Program-made: the position numbers and the translations under genes
NCBI GenBank assembly: GCA_947452415.1
Contig: CANGCT010000007.1
Location: forward strand, 1 to 50,194
DNA: 50,194 bases
Direction of reading: 5' to 3'
From: Flavobacteriaceae bacterium
Lineage (GTDB): Bacteria > Bacteroidota > Bacteroidia > Flavobacteriales > Flavobacteriaceae
Shown here: positions 1 to 15,800 of the stretch, one piece after another
Layout of the letters: each line of letters starts with the position of its first letter
Numbering within the stretch: position 1 is the stretch's first letter
Notes under the pieces: model-generated
Databases searched by the model: none
What the model was told of the DNA's origin: nothing
The model's input: only the letters and a program-made list of their open reading frames with translations

Positions 1-860
1 GAACACTTGCATCGTTATCATTACAATCAGCACCTAATGAAGTAACTGAATATCCTGTTGGTGCGGTAGCAGCACATAACATTACTGATCCGTTAGTATA
101 TCCATCGGCATCGGTATCAATATAGTAAGAAGCTGGTGCATGAACTGTAGCATCGGTATCGTTACAATCAGTATTGTTTACTGAGTATCCAGTTGGAGCT
201 GTAGCAGCACATAAACTAGCACTTGTAGTTGAACCAAATCCGTCTCCATCAGCATCTACATAATAAGTAGCGGTTGAATGAACACTTGCATCGTTATCAT
301 TACAATCAGCACCTAATGAAGTAACTGAATATCCTGTTGGTGCGGTAGCAGCACATAGTGTTTCTGATCCGTTAGTATATCCATCGGCATCGGTATCAAT
401 ATAGTAAGAAGCTGTTGCATGAGCAGTAGCGTCATTATCATTACAATCGGTACCTAATGAAGTTAATGAATATCCTGTTGGAACTGTAGCTCCATAACAC
501 ATTGTTTGAGATCCTACACTATAACCATCACTATCTACATCAGTATATAAAGTAGCTGTTCTCCATTTTGTATTATCTGTAGGAGCACAATCGGTACTGT
601 TTACTGAGTAACCAGTTGGAGCTGTAGTAGCATTAACAGCACATTGTGCGCTTGCACTTCCTGCACCATATCCATCTGCATCCGTATCGGCATAGAAAGA
701 ATAAGTAGCATTCATGGTAGCATCATTATCGTTACAATCTGTACCATTAGTTACATAACCTGTAGGTTGCTCTTGACATGTAATTTGAGGAACATTATAG
801 TTTCCAAATCCATCACCATCTGCATCTGCATAGTAAGTAACAAGAGGACGAACTGCAATT
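1..860 (-). repeat. MopE-like Asp-rich repeats inside the giant gene
   Basis: Six consecutive units of about 46 residues follow the pattern YYxDxDxDGYG, then C, PTGY, then DCNDxDA. The Asp spacing resembles MopE-type or thrombospondin-type-3 calcium/metal-binding repeats. At the DNA level the units recur in pairs. The sequence from position 1 reappears from position 280, identical for roughly the first 80 bases, giving a 279-bp super-repeat of two units. The array continues past the left edge, so the total copy number is unknown. Confidence 0.8.
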
Positions 861-3800
861 ACAACTGTATTATTAGCTGTAATAGCCGTAGTACAACTTG
901 GAGTTAAGTCTGTTCGTTGAATAGAATTAACAGTAAGTGCAGTACCATTAGTAAATCCTGCTAAAGATATTGAGAAAGAACTAGTACCAGAAGCATCAGC
1001 AACAACACCAGTTACGGTTTGTGTACCCACTCCAGGAATAGAATAAGTAATAGTAGAAGTACTGTTAGCTAATAAACCTGTTAAGTTAAATGTTGTTGGA
1101 GAACCAGAACAAGTAATGGCAGGTTGTGTTATAGAACCTAAAGTAGCTGGAGTTAATACATTAACTGTAGCAGTAGAAGAATTAGTACATCCTAAAGCAT
1201 TTGTATTAGTAGCAGTAATAGTACTATTAGTTGCTGTTGGTTTTACATAAACCGTAGCAAGATTTCCTCCAGTGTAGGCAGTTGTAGCTGCTGCATTAGT
1301 ATATAAACTAGTAGTAGAGGACCAAGTAGTAGTAACACCATTTGGAACCGAAACTTTAAGGTCATCAACTAACCAACCATAATAGTTATAACTTAAGTCA
1401 GATGTGTATCGGAAACGAATTCTAAACTGACTTGTTAAAGCATCTGTAGGTACATTAATTGTTTCTGCCTTCCATAATGTATTATTAGGAGAAACCGTAG
1501 AACTTGTAAGTGCATTTGACCATTCTGTATAACTAGTTTTGTCAAAACTTACAACACTATTTTTTAATGTTCCAGTACCAGCATAGCTTGAGGTAGGGAA
1601 AGCAGTCCAGTTAGTACCAGCATCTTTTGAATACTCTACATAACCATAATCAAAACCACCTTCAGTAGCGCAAATATGAGAGAATGTAACTTGTGCTGAT
1701 GCAGCGTTTAATAAATTAATATTAGAATTCACACCAATATAAACATTCGCAGAATATGCAGTTCCAGAGTTAAGTAACATTGCACTAGCTCCTTCCATTT
1801 TATATGTAGTGTCAAGAACAGCGTTAACATTAGTTCCGCCTGCAGTTAAAGATGTTGACGAAGCGTTAAAGCCATTAGAGTACATACTAACATTTGCTGA
1901 ACCATTTGTAGCAGTTAAAGCAGTAATACCTCCTGGGCAAATACTAGATTCACTAGGTGTAATCACTGGAGCTGTTGGTTGACTTACCGTTAAAGTAGCA
2001 GTATTAGAAGTAATAATTCCGCAACCATTAGAAGCTGAAACTAATACTTTATATTGGTAACCATTCATTGATACAGCAGCTCCTGTAATAGACAAGGTAG
2101 TTGCAGTAGTTCCTGAATAAACACCACCATCTGAAAGATCAGTCCAAGTAGTTCCATTAGTACTTACTTGCCATTTATAAGTAACATCAGTTCCAGAAGT
2201 AGCAACCGTAAAACTAGCATTAGTACTAGAACATATTGTTGCAGAAGCCGGCTGAGTTCCTATAACTGGTATTGGATTTACAGTTATATCAAAAGTAGAA
2301 ATACTATTGTTGCTACACGCTGTTACTGTATTGGTTACTGTATAACTACCTGGCGTTGCAGTGGCAAAGTTAATTGCTCCTGTAGTACCATTAATAGTTA
2401 ATCCAGTAGGCGATGCTGTAAATGTACCAGCCGATCCAGTTACTGTAGGAGAAACTGTACCACTATTTGTACAATAAGTAGCAGACGCATAACCGAAGTC
2501 TGACGTTAATACTGAATTATTAATTACAACTGTTGCAGTAGCTGTTTGCGCAGTACAATAAGTTGTTGCATTAGTAGTATAAGTAACTGTATAAGTACCC
2601 GGCGTACTAGTTGAAGGATTAATAGCACCAGTTGCACTATCAAGGGTTAAACCAGTAGTAGAAGCATAAGAACCACTTGAAACATAAGTTCCGCTATAAG
2701 TAACCGCACCCGATGTAACATTGTTACAGTAAGGAGAACCAGCATAGCTAATTGTAGCTGTTGGTTTAGGATTAACAGTAGCAACTACGGCTGTTCTTGC
2801 GGTTTCACAAGCACGACGAACAACAGTTATTGAATAATCCTCTGTTTCTCCGGAGGAAATTACTCCACAAGCAGCAGGTGATGTTGCATTATAATCAGCT
2901 CTTACTCTCAATCTATAGGTACCTGACGCTACAGTTGTAGGGATAACAAAACTACCTGAAGCACTGTATACGTAAGCTGCTGAATTATAAACATTTTCAC
3001 CAGTATCAAAAGTTCCATTATTATTCCAGTCAGCCCATAATCCAACACCATAAGAATAAAATCCATCATTTAGGGAAACATTGAAATTAATAGAGCTTCC
3101 TGAATTTCCTGTAACATTCATAGTTGAATAATCACCGTATCCATTGGCAGAAAGAGTAGTTCCTGTATTTGTAATATTAGAAGTTCCTCCAGTTGTAGTA
3201 AAACCATTAATATAATAAGTCGTAGTAGTTGTACTTGTTGAAGCACAATAACCAGTAGCTGGAGTTAAAACTGGATCAGCTATACTTGCAGTTACATAAT
3301 AAGTAGTAGTAGCAGCAATACTTGGAGTGGTAAAACTAGTACCGGTATTTATAGGAGATCCTCCTGTTAAAGCTGTATACCAGTTAATAGTAGAACCAGT
3401 GCTTGCAGCTGCAGCTAAAGCAACCGTACCTGTACCACATCTTCCTGCAGGAGTTGTACCTGTAATTAATGGGTTAGAAACTGTTATTGTAACAGTATTA
3501 GAATTTGCACTTGCTCCTCCTGAACAAATTACTGTACAATAGTAATAGGTAGTACTATTTAACACTCCAGTAGATAAGGTTGTAGCCGTAGCACCAGAAA
3601 CTGGATCAAAAGTAGTACCATTAGTTGAAGCATACCATTGGTAAGATAAACCAGAAACGTTATTAGTTGTTCCAGTTAAACCTAGAGTAGTACTAGATCC
3701 AGAACACATAGATACTGAAGCTGCAGAAGCTGTTCCTGCAACTAAAGTAGTTGTAGTACATGCTGGTGTAGCAACTACGGTAAAGGTGTAATCTTCTGTT

Positions 3801-6800
3801 TCCATTCTATAAGTACTACTTCCTATACATGCAATAGGATAATAATTTCTAATAGTAATAACTCTCATTCTATGATTTCCAACAACTGCTGTTGAAGGGA
3901 CTACAATTGTACCCGTTAAAGTAGTATTGGTAAGTGTAGAAGAGGAAGGAACTACAACATTTTCATTGGCATCATCAAAACTTCCATTATCATTCCAGTC
4001 AATCCAAATACCACTATAAGTAGATGAATTTGTCCCTACGCCAGTTATGGTGTAGCTAACACTGCTTCCAGCGTAATGACTTGCCGATTGGCTTGTAAAA
4101 TCACCATAACCACTAGTTGAAATACCAGCAGAATTATTACTAATATTAGTTAACCCAGCTGTAGTAACAAAGTTAGAGATGTATGTATTAGTTGCTGTGG
4201 TTGAATTAGAACAATAAGCAACAATAGTTAACTGACCTCCTGTTGAAGTAGCAGTACAACTATTACCATTTAAAGTATTAGTCACTACACAACGGTAGAA
4301 GTTTGCAGTTGAAGCTGCCATAGTTGAAGTTGTTATTACTGATAAAGTAGCCGATGTAGCTCCACTATAGGTAATACCTGCTGGCGTAGCATTAGTTACG
4401 TTAGTATACGTACCGTTTAAAGTAGTTGCACGTTGCCATTGGTATGCTGTAGCTGCAGAAGCAACAACAGTATAAGTAGCAGTGTTACCAGCAATAACCG
4501 TTGTGCTAGAAGGCGCAGTAGTTATTGTTGGATTATTGATGTATAATGTAGCCGCTTCCGAAGTTACAGTATTGCTACACGGAGTAGCAGTAGTAGTTAC
4601 AAAACGGTATTGCGTACCATTTGCACTTATAGAAGGATTCACAATAGAAATTGAAGCAGTTGTTGCTCCTGTTCCTGCATAATCCGTCCATGAAGTACCA
4701 TTAGTACTATATTGCCATTGGTAAGCAACATTACTTCCTGTAGTTTCTGCTGTAAATGTTGCAGTACCACCACTAGCACAAACCGTTTGGTTTGCAGGTT
4801 GTTTTGTGATAACTACCGGAGTATTTACTGTTAAAGTAGCCGTTGCAGAAGTTACCACGCTACAAGGAGAAGTACCTGTTAGTACAACATGGTATTTAGT
4901 TCCGCTCATAGAGGCTGTTGCAGCAGTTACTGTTAATGAAGCTGCGTTAGCATCTGCAATATCAGACCAAGTAGTACCATTGGTACTTGATTGCCATTGG
5001 TAAGAAACCGCATTAGTTGCAGTAACACTAAATGTAACATCCGAACCAGAACAAATTGTTTGGCTTGAAGGGTTAGTAGAAACTATAGCTGGAGTAACTG
5101 TTAAAGTTACAGCATCTGTAGTAACAGCAGTACAAGAAGTAAGACCGTTTACTATACAGTTATATACATAACCATTAGAAGCAAAGGAAACATTAGAAAG
5201 TGCTAATGTTGCACTGTTTGCTCCTGCTATAGCATTGAATCCTGAACCTGTATCTACTTGCCATTGGTAAGAACCAGCATTTGCAGCACTTACTGTAAAG
5301 CTAGCAGTAGTTCCAGAACATACCGTAGTACTTGCTGGTTGTGTATTTATAACTATTGGAGCGTTTACTGTTAAAGTAGCAACACTTGAAGTTACAGAAC
5401 TACAAGGAGCAGTACCTGAAACAATAACATGGTATTTATTACCATTCATTCCTGTTGTCACATTAGTAACATCGTAAGATGCTGTTGTAGCATCAGCAAT
5501 ATCATTCCAAACAGTACCATTAGTACTCATTTGCCATTGGTAAGCAAGATCAGTTCCTGTTGCACTTACGTTGAAAGTATTTGAACCTCCTGAACATAAA
5601 GTAGCACTAGCTGGTTGGCTAGTAACAACTACTGCATCATTAACTGTTAAAGTAGCATTAGCAGTAGTAAATGTTGAACAAGGAGAAGTTCCTGTTATAA
5701 CACAATTATATATATTTCCATTAGAACTAAATGGAACGTTATTTAAATTTAAAGTTGCCGTAGTTGCATTTGCAATTGGATTGAATCCAGAACCTGTATT
5801 CACTTGCCATTGGTAAGAAACAGCATTGGATGCACTTACTGTAAAACTAGTGTTAGATCCTGAACAAACCGTTTGGCTTGCAGTACTTGATGCAACAGCA
5901 ATAGCTGGAATTACCGTTAAAGTAGCAGGACTACTAGGTAAATAGTAATTAGCTAAAGCTTGGAATTGAAGACCATTAGCATTAGTTGCAGCAGTAATAC
6001 CTGAAACAGTTAACGTTAAAGTATGGCTAAAAGTTGTTTCATCAATTGTTTCAACAATAGCATAAGTTAAACCTGTTGCTTCATCTGTAGTAGCATCAAA
6101 AATATCATTGAAAGTAACACCTTGATCGCTACTCATTTGCCATCCTAAACCGTAAGGTTCAGCACCACTAGTAGAAACCGTAAAGGTTGCGGTATCGGTA
6201 CTTGAACATACTGTTATTGGTTGTGAATTCACAGCAAATCCAGTATCACTAACTGTTAAGGTAGCAACCACAGGAATTAATGCACTACATGGCGCATCAC
6301 CTGTAACAATACATTGGTATTTGTATTGATCCATAGAATAGTCAATATTATCAACTAATAATGTATTAGTAGTAACTCCTGTATAATTTCCAGTAGCTGG
6401 ATCTGTACCAGCAACATAATCATTGCTAATATTAGACCAAGAAGAACCTCCATCTGAAGATACTTGCCATTGGTAAGTATAAGCTAGACCAGAAGTTGTA
6501 TTCACGACAAATTCAGCTTGTTGCCCTTGACTAACCGTTTGAGAGGTTGTACTACCAGAAGCAATTGCACCAGGATTTGTTACTGTTACTGTAGTAGTAG
6601 TAGTATTAACACATCCGTTAGCATCCGTACCTGTAATAGTATAGATTTGAGTAGCGATTGGGCCAGCAGTTACTGATTCACCAGCAGTACTAGATAAACC
6701 AGTAGATGGTGACCATGCATAAGTAGCAGCTCCAGAAGCGGTTAACGTTGTAGAAGTGCCATTACAAATAGTAGCATTAGAAGCCGTTATTGTAGGTAAA

Positions 6801-9800
6801 GCATTTTCTATTACGGTAACACTAGCAGTTGTTGAACAATAACCATTCGTAGCCGTTACAGTATAAGTACCACCTCCTGTTGGATTATTTACTGTAGCAT
6901 TTTGTGTACTAGCTGTAAAGCTATTAGGACCCGCCCAAGAATAGGTTACAGTTCCTGTATTGCTTGTAGCAGCAGAAGTAGCAGATAGAGCTAAACTTGT
7001 TGCACCAATACAATAGTTAGGAGCCGAAGCCGTGATGGTAGCTAATTGATCTTTCACTGTTACCACCACAGTTTTAGATGCCGTGGTACAACCATTAGCA
7101 TCAACACCTGTTACAGTGTATGTAGTCGTGGTTGTTGGGGAAACTGTAATAGAATCGCCACTTGCTGTAAATCCGTTAGGAGCAGTCCAAGTGTAAGATA
7201 CAGCACCGCTAACCGTTAAATTTGTACTTTGACCACTACAAATTGTAGCAGTTCCTGAAGCAGTTATAACCTCTGGAGTACGAACCGTAACCGTTGCCGA
7301 AGCAGCAGCAGCAGTTGTGCAACCATTAGCATCAGTACCCGTTACACTATAAGTAGTAGTAACAGCAGGGGTAACTGTAACAGAGCTTTCTGTACTTGTA
7401 AATCCTGCTGGATTAGAAGTCCAAGAATAGGTAAATGGAGCCGTTCCAACGGTAGCGCTAGGCGTTAATGTAGCAGAAGTTGTTGGGCAAATTGTAGTAC
7501 CATTTAATGCAAAAACTGGTAATGGGTTAGCCGTTACAGTAGTTGTTTGAGAAATACTACAAGAACCATTTGATGCAGTTGCTGTATAAGTTACAGGGGT
7601 AGCACTAGATGGTTTAACGTAAACCGCACTAGCATTACCTCCAGTATATGCAGTTGAAGCTGCAGAGGAAGTATATAAATCTGTAGTTGGAGACCATGAA
7701 ATTGGAGAATTTACCGAAACTGAAGTAGTAAAATTCATATTATAAAAGTAATAGTAATAGGCTGTATTAAAATTATTACTTATGATACTTGCTACTGAAG
7801 ACGTATATGGAAATGCCGCATTAGTAGTATTTCTATTTAAGTTAATAGCAGTACCTTGACCTATTCTATATCCAGTACCCACAGACAATGGAATATTTAA
7901 TGTAATTGTTTGTTTACTACCACCTGTTACTGTAGTTGTATAGTTAACAGTATTTAATACTGTTCCTGAACTATTAGCTATAGAAATTGATCCTGAAGTT
8001 CCAATAGCATCCGTAGGGAAAATATCAACAGAAGCTAATTTAGAAGCTGCTAAAACATTAAAAGATTGATAATAAGTTCCAATAGCATAATTAGTTGCAG
8101 AAATTGAACCTCCTTCACTTGTTGGAGAAGTTGGCCCTACAGTAACTGAAGAATCAGTTATAGCAGTACCACCTGAAGCTGTTAATGACATTACAGAACC
8201 TGTACAAACCGAAGCAGCACCTTGAGTAATACTTAATGCACTTGGATAAGGAACCACAGTAACTAAAACTGTTGCTGCAGCTGTAGTACAACCATTAGTA
8301 TCACTTGCCGTAACCGAATACGTAGTTGTAGCAGATGGAGTAGCAGTAACCGAAGCACCAGTAGCACTTGACAAACCAGTTGTTGGCGTCCAAGTAAATG
8401 TTGGAGTTGAGGAACCAGTTGCAGGCACACTAGCTGTTAGCGTAGTACTAGATCCAGCACATACACTAATAGCTCCACTAGCTGCTGTAATAGTAGCTGG
8501 TGTATTAATAGTTAATGTAATTGGTGTTCTAGCACTTTCACAACCTCCAGGGCTTACTACAGAAACATATAATGTTGTTGTTGCAGAAATACTTGTAGTA
8601 TAACTGGTAGAAGTACTCGTTTGTAAAAGAGTACCTGCTGAAGCAGCGGAATACCATTTGAAAGTAGGCGTAGTTAAACTATTCGTATCACTCACAGTAG
8701 CGGTAGTAACAACTCCTGTTCCACAACGTGCTCCATTTGTAGCTGTTGGGGCATTAGGAATTGGATAAACCGTTACCGTAGCATTAGCTGTACCTGTACA
8801 ACCTGTTGTACTATTATATCCTGAAACGGTATACGTAGTAGTTGTTGTTGGAGCTGGAGTTAAAACACTACCTGTTGTTGCAGAAGCATCATTCCAAGTA
8901 TATTGCAATGGAAATTCTGAAGTAGTTCTTGATTGACCAGTAAAAGTAATATTAGGAAGAGTTGACGCTGTAGAAGAAGTTCCATTACTAGTTCCACATA
9001 AATTTGAACTATCTTGATAATATCCATAGGTAGCAACATATGATTTAGTAGTAGCAGAAACATCATCGTTATCTGAATAAGCAGTTAATGTTGCACTAGG
9101 GTCATTAGCAAAACAAACATCTACAATAATGTTAGCAGTCCCATTCCAATTGAAATTGGAAGCAGAACCAGAACCTGTACCAAAAGCAAGAGTATTTATT
9201 CCTGCAACGGTATTTAAAGAAGTATTACTATAAACAGTTGTACTACCTGTTAAGGTATTATTTCCTGTTAAATCAGTAGCAGTAGTAGTTCCTAACTTTA
9301 CAGTATAATTAACATAAGGTAATGTACTTCTTTTAGTAGTAACATTAAATTTTAACGAAGTTAAATTACCTGAAACCAAACCAGCAGCAGCCATATCAGT
9401 ACCTAAAATTAAATATTGAGTATGCTGTCCCTCATAATATTGAGCAAAAGGTGTAGTTGCGTTACCAGTACCTGTAGATCCTAGAACGATAGTACCCGTA
9501 CCAATTGTTTTATCGGCACTAGCTATTGTAGAAACTGTTGAAGATGCTGTTAATGTAGAAGTTGCTCCCACACAAATAGCCGTTGGAACTGCCGAAGCAG
9601 TAATTACTGGTAATGCCGTAGTTTTAACGGTAACATTAGCTGTGGTAGAACAAAGACCTCCCGTAGCGGTTACTGTATAAGTAGTAGTTGCAGAAGGGCT
9701 AAAATACCAACCTGTAGTTGCATTACCTGAAACGCTTGCACTGTTGGTCCAAACATAAGAAGTATAGTCAGAAGCTCCTGTAGCTACAGTAACTGCTGCT

Positions 9801-12800
9801 GTTGTTGGCGAATTACTACAGTTAGTAACCGTACTTGCATTAGATGAAAGTGCAAAAGCAGGAACTGTAGTTACCGTTTCAGTAACCGAAGTTTTAGCAC
9901 TTTCACAACCTGTAGTTGGATTAACAACGGACACTTGGAAAGTTGTAGTCGCCAATATAGAGGTAGTATAAGTAGTAGATGTACTAGTTTGTAATAACGT
10001 AACACCTGTAGCATCATACCATTTAAAAATAGGATTTGTAAATCCGTTAGTATCTGTAACAGAAGCCGTTGGAACACCAACTCCACATTGTGAAGAAGGA
10101 GTAGTAGTAGGTGCATTTGGTAAAGGATTAACCGTAATTGTTAACACATTACTAGTAGCAACATCACAAGGAGAATTAGTTACTAATGCTCTAAATGAAG
10201 TTGTAGTTGTAAGTGTAGCTGTAGTATAACTAGCTGTAGTAGCTCCTGTACCTCCACTAACATTATCCCAAGAAGTACCATTCAAAGATTGTTGCCATTG
10301 AATAGTTCCTGTAGAACCAGTAAGAGTTACTACCGAAGTTCCTGTATTACATAAAGCAGGAGTACCTGTAGCTGCTGTACCTGCAACAGAAGCTGCTTTA
10401 ATAACAATAGCACCAGAAACTGCACTTGTTGCAGTACAGCCATTTGAATTAGTAACTACTACATAGTAGTATAAAGTTCCTGCAACAGCGCTGCTAGGAG
10501 TATAAGTATCCGTAGTACTTGAAGAAGCATTAGTAGCAACTAATGTTCCACCTGTAGTACTAGCGGTTGTATTTGAATACCATTTGTAAGACGCTATAGT
10601 ACCACCATTTACGGCAGCAGTAACGCTTAAAGGAGTAACCGTTGTATTGATACAAGCAGTTTGAGTTCCAGAAGGAGATGCGCTAATAGTAATATTAGAC
10701 ACATTCACCACAACGGCAGTTCGTGTAGGCGAAGGACAAGCAGTAACAGCATCCCAAGTAATAATAATTTTACCATCACCTCCTTTTGGAGATAAATAAG
10801 CATATGAATTATCATTTCTTGGTGCAGAACCACCACCTCCACCAACATTTCCAGGAGTACCGCCAAAAGCAGTAGCTGTACCACCACCACCATTAACACC
10901 GGCAACACCACCAGTAACAGCAGCACCACCTGTATTTAATAAAGCGTTGTTTCCATTAGCTCCGGTACCAGCACTAGCTCCACCTCCACCAGAATAAGTA
11001 GTACTTCCAGAAGTTGCAGATGAGTTTCCTCCATTTCCACCAGAATATTTAACAGTTCCTATAGAAGCGCTTGCCGCCCCTCCTAGACCACCTACACCAG
11101 CAATTGATGTTGTGTAATATCCTCCACCAGCACCTCCAGCAGCATAAAGTGTATTTACATCATTAAAATAAGATCCAGCACCATTTCCTCCTGAACTTGC
11201 ACTAACCGTTGTACCTGTTCCACCAGCACCAACAGACACAGTGTAAGATTTACCTGGGATCACTGTTATAACTGAAGATGCGTAGGCACCTCCTCCACCT
11301 CCGGCTCCTCCGGCTCTTGTATAACTAGAAGTTCCTCCAGCACCACCTGCACCCCATGCTTTAACTGTTATTGAGGTAACACCAGCTGGAGCAGTAAAGG
11401 TTTGAGCAGTAGATGAATAATTAAATGTTTGAGAACCAGCAGCAACCGAATTAGTTGACTCTGCGTAATAAGTTGTAGTACCTGCAGCAGAAGGCGTTGT
11501 AGGATAATTATCCCCACTAGCACTAGAACCTAATAAGGTTCCACCTGTAGGGGCTGTATACCAATTTACAGTACTAGCTGATGTGGTACCATTTAAAGCA
11601 ATAGGAGTTCCTAAACACACCGTTGTTGGCGTAGCCGAAGCAGTTGGCTCATCTGGACCTGTAGTTATAGTAACAGCAACCGAAGTACGCGCACTAGAAC
11701 ATCCTGTAGTTGCATTGTATGCTTCTGCAAAATAAGCAGTAGCACTTGCTGTAGGAGTATAAGATAATGGAGAACCTGTACCTATTAAAGTACCTCCATT
11801 TAATGCAGTATACCATTTAATAGTATTTCCTGTTGCAGTAGCAGCTAAACTAGTAGAAGAACTTAAACAGAAGGCACTTGGTGTAGCAGAACCAGCTGTT
11901 GGTGCTGCTGGCAAGGCATTTATAGTAACCGTAGCCGTTTTAACACAACCATTACTGTCGGTATAAGTAATTACACTAGTACCTGCAGTTACACCGGTAA
12001 CTAAACCTGTAGCATCTACCGTAGCATTTGCGTTAGAAGAAGACCATGAAGTAGCCGTTCCAGTACCTGTTAATTGTGTTGTTGTACCAGCACAAAGCGT
12101 TAATGTTCCGGAAATAGTTGGTAACGGATTAACTGTGATAGCAACTGCTGTAGCAGTAGCAGAGGAACAAGCACCACTAGTAACTACTGCCTGATAATAG
12201 GTAGTTGCTGTTAAATTAGCAGCTGTATAGGTGCTAGAAGCAGCACCATTAATATTAGAATAAGAAGTACCGTTAGTAGAATATTGCCATTGAATAGCTC
12301 CTACACTTGAGTCTAAGGTTAAAACCGTACTATTTGTACCCGAACAAACCGTAGTAGTTGTTGGGGTAATGCTTCCAGCAGCTGTAGTAGCACTAACCGC
12401 TATAGATATAGTTTTAGTAGTACTAGAACATTCGTTGGTTGCTGTAATTGTATAATTAGTAGCAGGACTTGAATCAGTTGGAGTACCTGTGATAGTTCCA
12501 GTAGCCGTATCAAAATTTAATCCAGTTGGCAAAGTACCATTTAATGCATACGTTATAGTACCTGTTCCTGTTACAGAAGCAGTATTATCTGCAATAGCAA
12601 CATTTTGGCAATAAACAGAAGTAGTACTAGCATAATTTAATGCCGACATACGCGTTAGTACATTAAAGTTTATAGTAGTAGAAGTACTACTACAACCATT
12701 AGTAGCTGTAATAGTATAGGTAGTCGCATCACTAGCAGCAGATGGTGTTCCAGTTATAGCACCTGAAGTACCATTCAAGCTAAAACCTAATGGCAAGCTA

Positions 12801-15800
12801 GGAGATGCAGAATAAGTTATAGTTCCTGATCCAGTTATGGAAGCAACACCATTAGAAGTTATTGCAACACCAGAGCAATAAGTAGCTGTAGTTGTTGTAT
12901 AAGAAAGTTCAGAAACTGGTGTTACTACTCCTATAGAAATTGTTTTAGTTGTACTAGAACATTCGTTAGAAGCAGTAATTGTAAACGAAGAACTATCCAA
13001 TAATGCTAAAGGCGTACCTGAAATAGTTCCAGTAGCAGTATCAAAGTTTATTCCTTCAGGCAAAGTACCATTTAATGCATAAGTAATTGTTCCTGATCCA
13101 GTAACAGTAGGCGTATTATTTGCAATAGCAACACCATTACAATAAACAAAAGAAGTACCTCCATAATTTAATGCCGACATTCCTGTAAGCACGTTAAAAC
13201 TTATGGTAGCAGTTGCTGTAGCAACTCCATTATTACAAGTTATTGTATATTCTGTAGAATCACTTGCCGCAGTTGGAGTACCTGAAATAGTACCATTAGC
13301 AGTATTTAAACTTAATCCATTTGGTAAGCTAGGAGAAATACTATAAGTATATGGTCCAGAACCTACTGCTGTAGCAGAATTGCTTGCAATAGCGTTTCCA
13401 GAACAATAAGTTGCTGATGTAGTAGTATAGCTTATATTTAATGAAGCCGTTACAACACTTATGTTTACAACTGTAGTAGTTGCACTACAATCGTTGGAAG
13501 CGGTAATAGTATAATTAGCTGATGATTCCGTAGTTGGGGTTCCTGATATTGCTCCTGTTGCTGTATCAAAACTTAAACCAGCAGGTAAAGCAGGTACAAT
13601 AGCAAAAGAAGTAGCAGCACCAGTAACTGTAGCGGTATTAGGAGTTATTTCACTGTCTATAGAATAAACAGCAGTTGGAGTTGCATAACTTAATGACGAC
13701 ATTCCTGTTTGTACAGCAATAGTTACTAAAGCAGTAGTAGAACTACAACCATTAGTAGCAGTAATCGTATAATCAGTTGCAGCACTTGCATCTAATGGAG
13801 TTCCTGTAATAGCACCTGTAGCATCATTTAAGGTTAATCCGTTTGGTAATGAAGCAGAATAGCTAATTGTTCCTGTTCCTGTAATACCAGCAACAGCGTT
13901 AGTTGCAATTGCATTTCCAGAACAGTAGTTAGCCGATGCAAGTGTATAGCTTAAATCGGAAAGTGGTGCGTTAACCACCACTGCAGCAGAGGTAGCACTT
14001 ACACATTTTCCTGAAGCTAAAGCAGTAGCCGTAATAGAAGAAGCAGTTGCTAAAGCATCTACCGAAGCAGACCAAGCACCACTTGCAACAGTAGCAGTTC
14101 CTATAGATGTAGTACCATTATAAAGAGTTATAACGGTATCGTCTGCTTCTGAGCTAGTACCAGAAACGGTAGTAGCGCCTAAGCAAAGAGATGCTGTAAT
14201 TATTGGGGTAGCAGTAGTAGTTTGTACTGTTACTGCGTCTGAACTTGCGCTCACACATTTTCCTGTTTCTGTTTGTGTAGCATTAATGCTATTATTACCT
14301 GCCAATGTTACTCCGTTAAGAGCAACCGACCAAGTAGCATCTGGTGCAACTGTAGTAGTACCAATAGTAGTACCTGCTTTTATTACATTAACAGAGGCAC
14401 CAGCAACACCTGTACCCGATACCGTAGTGGCACCGTTACATAAAGCATTAACCGTTGGTGCAGCCGAAATAGCTTTTACTGTAATAGTAGTAGTTGTTTG
14501 GCAACCATTACTATTAGTATAGGTAATAATGCTAGTACCTGCACTAACACTTGTTACTTTACCATCCGAGTCAATCGTAGCAATATCAGTTGAAGCAGAA
14601 GCCCAAGAGCTAGTAGTACCTGAACCAGTAAGGTTTATAGTTGTTCCCAAACAAACCGATTGAGAACCTGTAATTGTTGGTAAAGCATTTACTGTAACCA
14701 CAGCATTAGCAGTATTTGTACAACCATTAGCATCAGTACCTGTTACAGTATAAGTAGTAGTAGTTGTAGGATTAGCAGTTACGCTTGTTCCTGCAGTATC
14801 TGACAAACCTGACGACCATGAGTAGCTGGTACCGTTAGTAGCAGTTAATGTAGCAGTACCACCAATACAAATAGCAGGGCTATTCACTGTAATTGATGGT
14901 TTTGCATTTACTGTTACCGTTACCGTTGTTGTGCTAACACAACCATCAGTAGAAGTTCCAGAAATAGTATAAGTTGTTGTTGTTGTAGGACTTAATGTTA
15001 CTTGAGCTGTAGTAGCAAAAGCAGCAGCAGCACCTATTTTCCAGGTATACGTTGAAGCTCCGCTAGCAGTTAAAGTAACTGATTCTCCATTACAAATAAC
15101 TGGATTAGTTTTATCAACAACGATTGTTGGTAATGCAAAAGGAGCGACCGTTACTTGCGAGCTTGTTGAACAAGAGCCATTAGTAGCAGTAGCTGTATAA
15201 TTTGTTGATGTAAGGTTTTTAGCATATACTGTAGCAAGGTTTGTTCCAGTATAATCAGAACCTGCAGCAGCATTATTAGTAGTATACAAATTTGTAGTAG
15301 GAGACCAAGTAATAGTAGTTGGAGTACTAGATGTATAAACAAAAGTTGTATTCAATCTACTAGTGCTTGTTGTAGGACTTGGACTAGATGCTACAAAGCT
15401 ATCTGATGTATAAGTAGTTCCTGTAGCAACAGCACTTAATACAGTATTCCCTGTTGTAGCTGTATAATATGTTGTAGTATTATTTGATGAATCAACACCA
15501 ACTTGTCTAATATCCAAGATAATATTTGAAGTTCCATCCCAAGTGTAAGGTGTAGTAAATGTAATTGTGTTAAGACCTACAGAAATACTGTAAGTACTTG
15601 CGCTATAAACTAAATTTAATCCAGAAGTAATAAATGAAGATAAAATAGAAGAAGAAGTACTTCCCATTCTAACTTTAAAATCAGAAACTGATGTAGCAGA
15701 ACCTTGAGCAGCAATATTAAATTTAATTGCTGTTATAGCACCTGCCCGAACACCAGCTGCAGTTAATTCTGCGGCTGTAAATACCATCTGAGAATAATAA

